This document shows, piece after piece, positions 15,363 to 21,212 of a DNA stretch of 33,989 nt. Below the pieces are notes generated by a model that worked only from the letters and a program-made list of their open reading frames with translations, had not been told where the DNA came from and searched no databases. Made by a program: the position numbers and the translations under genes. The stretch covers positions 1 through 33,989 of the forward strand of contig JAEZDF010000111.1 in NCBI GenBank assembly GCA_023429685.1, in the 5' to 3' direction. This DNA is from Bacillota bacterium (lineage in GTDB: Bacteria > Bacillota > Clostridia > Oscillospirales > Ruminococcaceae). Each line of letters starts with the position of its first letter. Positions within the stretch are counted from its first letter, which is position 1.

Positions 15363-16433
15363 ATGGCGGATTACAACAAGATCCTTGCCACGATGACCGA
15401 ACAGTTTGAGGAGCTGGCGGGCTTTTCTCCCGACGCGGCGTCGGATGTAGGCATACGCATGAAGGTGCTTGCGGCACAGATATTCTCGCTGCAGACCGAG
15501 CTCGAAGTGCTGCGCGAGGGGTTGTTCCCCGCAACGGCGCGAGGGGAGCGGCTGGATCTGCACGCAGCGGCAAGAGGGCTGCAGCGAAAACCCGCACTGC
15601 CATCAAGCGGTGTTTTGCGCTTTTATCGCCAGACCACAGCGGCGCACGACATCCTGATACCCGAAGGCACCGCATGCCAGACGGCTGAGGGCGGCGTGCA
15701 GGTAGAGACGACATGCGACGTGCTTCTTCCCGCAGGGCAGCTGCAGGCGGAGGGTGCGGCGCGGTCGCTTTTAAATGGACAAAACGCAAACGTCGCCGCA
15801 GGGCGCATCACGGTGTTTAGTACGGCACCCCAAGGGGTGTATGGTGTGACAAACCCCGCCCCCTTTACCGGAGGGCAGGAGGAGGAAGGCGACGACGCGT
15901 TGCGCGCGCGGCTGCTTGCAAGCTACGCGACCATAGCAAACGGCACCAACGCCGCCTTTTACCGCGAACAGGCGCTGGGGCACGAGTTTGTGTACTCGGC
16001 AGCGGTCATCCCGCGTGCGCGGGGTATCGGCACGGTGGATGTCGTGGTAGCGGGCAGAGGGTGCGTATTGTCACAGCAGCAGCTTGATGCGGTGGAGCGG
16101 GAGCTTCAGGAGCGAAAGGAGATTTGCACAGACGTTGCCGTGCGCTCGCCGTCGCAGTTGCAAACCGAAATTTTGTTGGAGCTCGACGCAAAGGACGAAT
16201 ACGGCTTTGAGCAGACCGCGGCGGAGGTTGTGCGGTATATCAGCGCACACCTTGCGTCCCTGCACATTGGGCAACCGCTTCTTTATTCCCGTCTGTGCGC
16301 GGGCATCTGCGGGATAGACGGTGTACACAACCATACGCTACGTAGCCCCGCAGCGGATATCTACCCGGCAATAGACCAGCTGATTGTACAGGCGACTGCC
16401 ACGGTTACGCCGATGAATCGGCAGGCATCATGA
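15363..16433 (+). CDS. baseplate J protein (XkdT-like)
   Basis: The product is 356 residues, about the normal length. Baseplate J (gp6 of T4) forms the wedge ring that triggers sheath contraction. Features visible are an N-terminal helix that contains DVGIRMKVLAAQIFSLQTELE, the middle beta-barrel with ILIPEGTACQTAEG, and the family hallmark segment PFTGGQEEEGDDALRARLLASYA at about 172-194. A conserved PRARGIGTVDVVVAG strand follows. GGAGGGTATAACA precedes the ATG. The sequence is complete and no key part is missing. Confidence 0.9.
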   Translation: MADYNKILATMTEQFEELAGFSPDAASDVGIRMKVLAAQIFSLQTELEVLREGLFPATARGERLDLHAAARGLQRKPALPSSGVLRFYRQTTAAHDILIPEGTACQTAEGGVQVETTCDVLLPAGQLQAEGAARSLLNGQNANVAAGRITVFSTAPQGVYGVTNPAPFTGGQEEEGDDALRARLLASYATIANGTNAAFYREQALGHEFVYSAAVIPRARGIGTVDVVVAGRGCVLSQQQLDAVERELQERKEICTDVAVRSPSQLQTEILLELDAKDEYGFEQTAAEVVRYISAHLASLHIGQPLLYSRLCAGICGIDGVHNHTLRSPAADIYPAIDQLIVQATATVTPMNRQAS

Positions 16434-16455
16434 TGAATAATAAGGGGGTGCGCGG

Positions 16456-17028
16456 ATGAACTGCCTTGAGAGTATGACGGCGCTGATGCGCCCGCTTAGC
16501 GCGTACAGCCTGCGTACAGACAGCGTGGTGTATGCGGAGCTTGCGGGCTATTACGCAGGGCTTCGCAGTATTGAAGAACAGCTCCCACTTCTTTGGCGCG
16601 AGGGCGTAGTTGGCTCTGCGCAGGAGTTCGGGTTGCGTGAGTGGGAGCGCATGATACGCTCTACCGCGTTTGAGAGTGCAGATATTGACGCGCGTCGCCG
16701 GATTGTGGTGTATACGCTTTGCCGCATGCCGGGCGACTTTAACCGCGAGGGCATGCTGCGGGGCTTACGCTCGCTGGGGCTGGAATGCGAGCTTTTGGAG
16801 GATGCATCTACCCGCACCGTAACCGTTACGGTCAACGGCAGCTGCGGAATGCTTCGCACCTACGAGCAGGTGTTATCCCGCGTTATGGACATCCTGCCCG
16901 CCCATGTGAATGTGGTGCTGGATGTGGGTATCGTGACATGGATACTGCTTGATGACTGCGACCGCAGCTTTGACGAAGCGGATGCACAGGAAAAGTCGTG
17001 GGATGAGTTTGAGCTGACACAACCGTAA
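16456..17028 (+). CDS. gpI/XkdU-like baseplate protein
   Basis: The product is 190 residues. It should link baseplate J to the fibre. Its position after the J gene, the size, the acid-rich ending and the LPAHVNVVLDV segment at about 152-162 match XkdU/DUF2313. There is a helical start (MTALMRPLSAYSLRTDSVVYAEL), then EWERMIRSTA and a DARRRIVVYTLCRMPGDFNREG helix. The final 30 residues are rich in Asp and Glu, unusual for the family core and probably an extension. The gene is preceded by AAGGGGGTG. Confidence 0.75.
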   Translation: MNCLESMTALMRPLSAYSLRTDSVVYAELAGYYAGLRSIEEQLPLLWREGVVGSAQEFGLREWERMIRSTAFESADIDARRRIVVYTLCRMPGDFNREGMLRGLRSLGLECELLEDASTRTVTVTVNGSCGMLRTYEQVLSRVMDILPAHVNVVLDVGIVTWILLDDCDRSFDEADAQEKSWDEFELTQP

Positions 17029-17057
17029 TACCTATTTTAATAAGGGGGGAACACCGT

Positions 17058-17522
17058 ATGCCTAGCACCCACAAAACCGACTATCTGGGGCTAAACCAGT
17101 GGCTGGGGAGCGACAAACCCAAGAGAAGTGACTTTAACGAGGACAATGAACGAATTGATGCGGCAGTGCAAACACATGTGTTGGACGGGCAGGTTCACCT
17201 TACACAGGAGGAGCGCGAGCGTTGGAGCGCGCCGTTTGTCACAGGCAGCTATATCGGTAACGGCACAAACGAGCAAACGATAACACTCGGGTTTCGTCCC
17301 ACCGCACTTTTGGTGTGCGCGGCGGACAAGGCGCCGTTTGCCTTTTCGTCCAGCCAAACACAGATACGGTGTGCGTTTGCAACTGGGCATGGCGTGTCCA
17401 AGGGCGTCGCGCTATGCGACGAGGGTTTTATCGTGCATCATTCGGCGGGTACTCCGCCCGATGGGGAAACGCCAAGGCTCAACATCTTGGGCGGCGCATA
17501 TTTTTACATTGCGTACCGATAA
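17058..17522 (+). CDS. short tail fibre protein
   Basis: The product is 154 residues. The N-terminus (LGLNQWLGSDKPKRSDFNEDNERID) is the baseplate-attachment motif common in fibre proteins of Firmicutes phages. The C-terminal beta domain (GSYIGNGTNEQTITLGFRPTALLVC onward) is the receptor-binding type found at fibre tips. The long middle shaft usually seen is absent, so fibres would be very short. GGGGGGAACACC precedes the ATG. The serine recombinase gene lies next door, a layout seen in phages that switch their fibres by inversion, though no flanking inverted sites were found around this gene. Confidence 0.75.
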   Translation: MPSTHKTDYLGLNQWLGSDKPKRSDFNEDNERIDAAVQTHVLDGQVHLTQEERERWSAPFVTGSYIGNGTNEQTITLGFRPTALLVCAADKAPFAFSSSQTQIRCAFATGHGVSKGVALCDEGFIVHHSAGTPPDGETPRLNILGGAYFYIAYR

Positions 17523-17546
17523 GCTCTTTTATACTATTTGTACAGC

Positions 17547-17575
17547 CCCCCCGTGTGACGACACACGGGGGGTAA
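17547..17575 (+). terminator. hairpin terminator closing the phage block
   Basis: A perfect 11-bp GC-rich stem (17547-17557 with 17562-17572) with a four-base ACGA loop, followed only by TAATTT. It lies 24 bases after the fibre stop. The short T run means it may be less efficient in one direction. Confidence 0.75.
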
Positions 17576-17590
17576 TTTGGCAACTATTTC

Positions 17591-17621
17591 TTGTACCTTT
17601 TTACGAAAAAAACGGTACAAT
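17591..17621 (+). promoter_or_regulatory. promoter with overlapping inverted repeat before the serine recombinase
   Basis: TTGTAC (17591-17596) and TACAAT (17616-17621) lie 19 bases apart, slightly wide for a promoter. TTGTACC (17591-17597) and GGTACAA (17614-17620) form a perfect inverted repeat over both boxes. A dimeric repressor, possibly the recombinase itself, is inferred. The transcript would reach the AGGAGG at 17661. Confidence 0.45.
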
Positions 17622-17677
17622 AGAAAAAGAAATAATCGGCAAACAAACTCACTAGATTATAGGAGGTGCAAAGCCCT

Positions 17678-18355
17678 TTGTGCGCACAAAGAGCAGATAC
17701 GAAAACGTACGGATACATAAGGGTTTCGAGCAAAGACCAAAACGAGGATCGCCAGATGACTGCAATGCGGGAAAGGAATGTGCCCGAATGCAATCTTTTT
17801 ATCGACAAGCAGTCTGGAAAGGATTTTGACCGTCCGGCCTATCGCGCAATGATGAAAAAGCTGAAAAAGGGGGATGTGCTGGTTGTAAAGAGCATCGACC
17901 GTCTGGGGCGAAACTACCGTGAGATTATGGATCAGTGGCGTATCATTACCCGGAAAAAGTGTGCCGATATCATCATTATCGATATGCCGCTGCTTGACAC
18001 CACCATCAGCAAGGATTTGCTGGGTACCTTTATCAGTGATATTGTGTTGCAGCTGTTGTCGTTTGTGTCTGAAAACGAGCGGGAGAACATCCGCCGCAGG
18101 CAGGCGGAGGGCATAGCCGCAGCCAAAGCGCGCGGCGTTCGCTGGGGCGGAATATACAAGCCGATGCCCGACGATTTCCCCCGGGTGTATGAACGCTGGA
18201 CGAATAAGGAGATTACCATCGCAGAGTTTGCACAATACTGTAATGTGTGCGAGAGTACACTGTTTAAGCGCATACGGGAATACCGGATAAAACGAAAAGA
18301 AGAGGAACAAATAAACAGCGGTTCTGAACCATTGCCAATTAAATTTTTCGAATAA
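17678..18355 (+). CDS. small serine recombinase (resolvase/invertase family)
   Basis: This 225-residue enzyme cuts and rejoins DNA at short palindromic sites through a covalent serine link. The catalytic domain has YGYIRVSS with the nucleophile S17, and the conserved arginine motif SIDRLGRN at about 72-79. The long helix SENERENIRRRQAEGIAAAK follows, then a C-terminal helix-turn-helix (about 180-210, ITIAEFAQYCNVCESTLFKRI). It is not the large type used by phage integrases. TTG at 17678 is ten bases behind AGGAGG. The GTG at 17666 overlaps the ribosome binding site. A fibre gene upstream and paired palindromes downstream suggest a local inversion or resolution role, which is not proven. Confidence 0.88.
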   Translation: MCAQRADTKTYGYIRVSSKDQNEDRQMTAMRERNVPECNLFIDKQSGKDFDRPAYRAMMKKLKKGDVLVVKSIDRLGRNYREIMDQWRIITRKKCADIIIIDMPLLDTTISKDLLGTFISDIVLQLLSFVSENERENIRRRQAEGIAAAKARGVRWGGIYKPMPDDFPRVYERWTNKEITIAEFAQYCNVCESTLFKRIREYRIKRKEEEQINSGSEPLPIKFFE

Positions 18356-18367
18356 TGCAATAATTAG

Positions 18368-18395
18368 TTGCATTAAATTTGTTAGTTGTTATAAT
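18368..18395 (+). promoter_or_regulatory. promoter upstream of the cheW leader region
   Basis: TTGCAT (18368-18373), a 16-base spacer, and a consensus TATAAT (18390-18395). It lies just behind the recombinase stop and reads toward the palindromes and cheW, with a leader of about 300 bases. Confidence 0.6.
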
Positions 18396-18425
18396 AATAA
18401 CGAATCATCATAGAAGGGTAAAAGA

Positions 18426-18458
18426 ATGTACAAACTCTATTTAAGTACACTTCAATAG
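18426..18458 (+). CDS. possible 10-residue leader peptide
   Basis: An ATG at 18426 follows GAAGGG with a seven-base gap, in good position behind the promoter at 18368-18395. It encodes MYKLYLSTLQ and stops at 18456-18458, inside the first palindrome. Nothing else supports translation, so this could be chance. If real, it would place the palindrome inside a translated leader. Confidence 0.3.
   Translation: MYKLYLSTLQ
18439..18456. repeat. palindromic site 1 (candidate recombination or operator site)
   Basis: ATTTAAGT-AC-ACTTCAAT: 8-base arms with one mismatch around a central AC. It is part of a longer direct repeat (18443-18467) that matches 18567-18591 at 22 of 25 bases. The form, short arms around a two-base centre, is that of serine recombinase crossover sites, but also of many repressor operators. 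Confidence 0.6.
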
Positions 18459-18490
18459 AACCGTTTTCTTTGTTGTATATATTCCATTAT

Positions 18491-18526
18491 GCGGCAATAT
18501 CATTGCCATTGCGCAATAATTGCCGC
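18491..18526. repeat. nested inverted repeats between the two palindromes
   Basis: GCGGCAAT (18491-18498) pairs with ATTGCCGC (18519-18526). GGCAAT/ATTGCC (18493-18507) and a perfect ATTGCGCAAT palindrome (18508-18517) lie inside it. The half-site ATTGC thus occurs repeatedly in both orientations, as in multi-site operators or accessory recombinase sites. Confidence 0.6.
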
Positions 18527-18562
18527 CATTTTTTTCACTTATTCCCAAAATTAAAACAAGTT

Positions 18563-18580
18563 ATTGAAGTGTACTTCAAT
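18563..18580. repeat. palindromic site 2 (candidate recombination or operator site)
   Basis: ATTGAAGT-GT-ACTTCAAT: perfect 8-base arms around a central GT, the reverse complement of the AC at site 1. The centres of the two sites are 124 bases apart. Confidence 0.65.
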
Positions 18581-18702
18581 AGAGCCGTTTTTATATTCTA
18601 ATGCGAATGCGTCTAACGCCGCACACGCGGCCGTTATTAATATACATACCAGCAAAATACAAACCAATCGACTCGACAACACAAAAAAGGAGTAAACAAA
18701 CA

Positions 18703-19200
18703 TTGGAACAACTAGAGCAAATCCATGAGGAAACAATAAGGGACAGGTACCTTACCTTCCTCTTGGGCGACCAGTTCTTCGGCGTACCGATCTCAGACGT
18801 GGTGCAGATAATTGGGATGCAGCCCATCACAACCGTTCCCGAGTTTCCTGCATATGCAAAGGGCATTATCAACCTGCGCGGCAGCATTCTGCCCGTCATC
18901 GACCTGAACCTGCGGTTTGGCAGAAACGAGACTCAGTACAGCGAACGCACCTGTATCATTGTCATCGACATCCAGTCTTACCATGTGGGGTTTATTGTAG
19001 ATGCGGTGGACGAGGTCTGCGAGATTTCCGCACAGGATGTTCAGCCCCCGCCAATCATGGGCAAAAGCACCACGGCAAATTATATCATGGGCATTGGCAG
19101 GCATGAGCAGGGGGTTACCCTGCTACTGGATACGCAACAGGTTCTAAGCGAAACAGCAATTGCCCAAATAACAAGTGAGACAGAAGAAAAGGATGACTAA
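18703..19200 (+). CDS. cheW: chemotaxis coupling protein CheW
   Basis: CheW bridges chemoreceptors and the CheA kinase in the cytoplasmic signalling array. The product is 165 residues. The two SH3-like beta-barrels are recognisable from YLTFLLGDQFFGVPISDVVQII at the start, then the family's GIINLRGSILPVIDL motif at about 66-80 and VGFIVDAVDEVCEI near 109-122. I chose the TTG at 18703, ten bases after AAAAGGAG. An in-frame ATG at 18601 would add 34 residues that look non-homologous. The first chemoreceptor gene begins two bases after the stop, so they are co-transcribed. No cheA, cheR or cheB is in the window. Confidence 0.9.
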   Translation: MEQLEQIHEETIRDRYLTFLLGDQFFGVPISDVVQIIGMQPITTVPEFPAYAKGIINLRGSILPVIDLNLRFGRNETQYSERTCIIVIDIQSYHVGFIVDAVDEVCEISAQDVQPPPIMGKSTTANYIMGIGRHEQGVTLLLDTQQVLSETAIAQITSETEEKDD

Positions 19201-19202
19201 AT

Positions 19203-20888
19203 ATGAAGAACTATAAAATAGGAAAAAAACTGATTATTGCGTTTGGCAGTGTAATTATAGTGCTGGGTATTATGGCAGCGGCGGCGATTATCGGCTTAAC
19301 CGTGATATCGTCTAACTTCACAACCTTTTATGATGGCCCTTACCAAACCACCACCATTACAACGGATATTCGCAGAGCGATGCAGCAGTCGGAAAAGCAC
19401 CTGATTCTTTCTTTGCTTGCCACAGAAAAGGAGCCGATAGAGGAAGAGATAAGCACGTCCACAACCGCGATTGAACAGGTGAAGGAGGGCTTAAAAAAAC
19501 TGGAGCAGACCTTTACGGGGGATAAGATGTTGATAGCGGAGGTCGAGCCGCTTCTGGAAGAAGGTGTACCGCTGCGGGAGGAGCTATATGCGCTTACCCG
19601 AGTAAACAAAACCGAAGAGGCGCTTGCGCTGTACCGGGCAAAGTACCAACCGCTTGCAGAAATCATAGGGGATAAGGTAAACAACATCAGCATAATTGCA
19701 GACGGAAATGCGGCAAACTTTTACCATAATGCGGCATCCACACAAAGAATGGTGTTGATTCTTGTGATTGTCTTTGCGATATTTGCGCTGATTGTGGCCC
19801 TTGCATTTTGTATGTACATCATCAAAAGCATCACTAGGCCGATTGTCGAGCTGGAGAACGCCGCGCAGAGCATGGCTCAGGGCGACCTGAACGCGGTGAT
19901 TGAGTATTCCTCCAGAGACGAGATGGGCAGACTATCGGACAGCATGCGGTCGATGATGTTCACATTGAAAAGCTATGTGGGCGATATCTCAGAGCTGATG
20001 ACCGAGATGGCGAGGGGCAACATGGCGGTAAGTTCCGATATGGACTACGCGGGGGACTTTGCGCCCATAAAAACGGCAATGGGGCAGATTGTTGCCTCGC
20101 TCAACGAGACCCTCCGGCAGATTAATCAATCCGCCGACCAGGTGGCAAGCGGCTCGGATCAGGTATCCAGCGGCGCTCAGGAGCTTAGTCAGGGCGCAAC
20201 CGAGCAGGCAAGCTCCATCGAGGAGCTATCCGCTACCGTTGCCGAAATATCCGAACAGATAAGAAAAAACGCCGGGAACGCGCAGCAGACCAACGCAATG
20301 GCGGGGGAGATGGGGAGCGAAATCGCCCGTGGTAACCAGCAGATGGAGCAGCTTGTTACCGCTATGAATGACATCAGCGCCACCACCGATCAGATCGGAA
20401 AGATCATCAAGGCCATTGACGACATCGCGTTTCAGACCAACATCCTCGCGCTGAACGCCGCAGTGGAGGCGGCAAGAGCGGGTGCCGCGGGCAAGGGCTT
20501 TGCGGTGGTGGCGGACGAGGTGCGTAACCTTGCCGCGAAAAGCGCCGATGCCGCAAAGGACACCACGGATTTGATTGCAAGTTCGATAAGCGCGGTTAAA
20601 AACGGCAGTGTCATTGCGGTCAACACTGCAAAATCGCTGGAGGAGATTAAGGGCAAGGCACAAAAGACCATCTCGCTGGTTGAGGAGATTGCAACGGCGT
20701 CGAATGAGCAGGCAAACGCCGTGGTGCAGATTACCCAAGGCATAGAGCAGATTTCGGTCGTGATTCAGACAAACTCCGCAACGGCGGAGGAAAGCGCCGC
20801 TGCCTCCGAGGAGTTAAACGGACAGGCGCAGGTGCTCAAGGAGCTAGTAGGGCAGTTTACATTAAAAGACGCTACCTTTACATACTAA
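19203..20888 (+). CDS. methyl-accepting chemotaxis protein 1
   Basis: Product of 561 residues, a membrane chemoreceptor. The first helix spans about 11-34 and an extracellular four-helix-bundle-type sensor runs to about 182. The second helix is at about 183-207 (MVLILVIVFAIFALIV...). A HAMP domain (KSITRPIVELENAAQSMAQGDL onward) extends to about 260, then comes the long coiled-coil signalling domain. The kinase-contact tip reads AFQTNILALNAAVEAARAG at about 409-427. No C-terminal methyltransferase-tethering pentapeptide is present. The ligand is unknown. It shares a 47-base identical run with the second receptor gene. Confidence 0.93.
   Translation: MKNYKIGKKLIIAFGSVIIVLGIMAAAAIIGLTVISSNFTTFYDGPYQTTTITTDIRRAMQQSEKHLILSLLATEKEPIEEEISTSTTAIEQVKEGLKKLEQTFTGDKMLIAEVEPLLEEGVPLREELYALTRVNKTEEALALYRAKYQPLAEIIGDKVNNISIIADGNAANFYHNAASTQRMVLILVIVFAIFALIVALAFCMYIIKSITRPIVELENAAQSMAQGDLNAVIEYSSRDEMGRLSDSMRSMMFTLKSYVGDISELMTEMARGNMAVSSDMDYAGDFAPIKTAMGQIVASLNETLRQINQSADQVASGSDQVSSGAQELSQGATEQASSIEELSATVAEISEQIRKNAGNAQQTNAMAGEMGSEIARGNQQMEQLVTAMNDISATTDQIGKIIKAIDDIAFQTNILALNAAVEAARAGAAGKGFAVVADEVRNLAAKSADAAKDTTDLIASSISAVKNGSVIAVNTAKSLEEIKGKAQKTISLVEEIATASNEQANAVVQITQGIEQISVVIQTNSATAEESAAASEELNGQAQVLKELVGQFTLKDATFTY
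20478..20524 (+). repeat. 47-base identical stretch shared by the two receptor genes, copy 1
   Basis: Identical at every base, including synonymous positions, to 22488-22534. It encodes AGAAGKGFAVVADEV within the signalling tip. Flanking codons for equally conserved residues differ. Confidence 0.9.
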
Positions 20889-20900
20889 AAACAAAATATT

Positions 20901-20945
20901 TGCAAACACTCCGCGCTGGTTTTATACCTGCGCGGAGTGTTTGCA
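20901..20945 (+). terminator. 16-bp hairpin terminator after the first receptor gene
   Basis: A perfect 16-bp stem (20901-20916 with 20930-20945) and a 13-base loop, 12 bases after the stop. There is no T tract on the plus side. A-rich sequence precedes the stem, so it could also act on minus-strand transcripts. Confidence 0.75.
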
Positions 20946-21004
20946 TTATGGGATAGGACGAAAAATTGTATAAAAGCATAAATAATAAATACTTATAACT
21001 AATT

Positions 21005-21041
21005 AGCCCAACTGATGCAGAATTTGTTGATTGGGCTTGTT
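21005..21041 (+). terminator. second weak hairpin in the receptor intergenic region
   Basis: AGCCCAA (21005-21011) pairs with TTGGGCT (21031-21037), followed by TGTTTT. The loop is large (19 bases). This is weak evidence. The rest of 20946-21143 is AT-rich and I see no gene in it. Confidence 0.35.
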
Positions 21042-21143
21042 TTATGCAATTTATTGTGATAGATTAATTATGGATTATTTATAAGTAAAAAATAGAAATA
21101 GATTAGGTTGTTTATTACAAACAGCTGCTAACGAAATTAGTAA

Positions 21144-21175
21144 GCAAAGATGCATAAGTGCCCTTAGGTCTTTGC
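21144..21175 (+). promoter_or_regulatory. hairpin in the leader of the second receptor gene
   Basis: GCAAAGA (21144-21150) pairs with TCTTTGC (21169-21175) and an inner TAAG/CTTA stem (21155-21158 with 21163-21166) surrounds a four-base loop. It lies about 20 bases before the ribosome binding site. It does not match the riboswitch classes I can recognise, including cyclic-di-GMP types. Confidence 0.35.
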
Positions 21176-21212
21176 ACACATACTTAACATTTTAGAAAGG
21201 ACTTTGATTATT

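Noticed and set aside
3953..17600. Attachment sites or a tRNA at the borders of the phage block
   Set aside because: I compared both flanks by eye and found no direct repeat of useful length and no tRNA-like cloverleaf. A computed repeat search would be decisive.
18601..18702. 34-residue N-terminal extension of CheW
   Set aside because: The region lacks similarity to CheW, and the TTG at 18703 has a well-placed AAGGAG.
21100..21212. Possible cyclic-di-GMP riboswitch before the second chemoreceptor gene
   Set aside because: A hairpin exists, but the conserved GEMM elements (tetraloop and receptor, conserved GCAAA/CGCAAAG arrangement) are not found.
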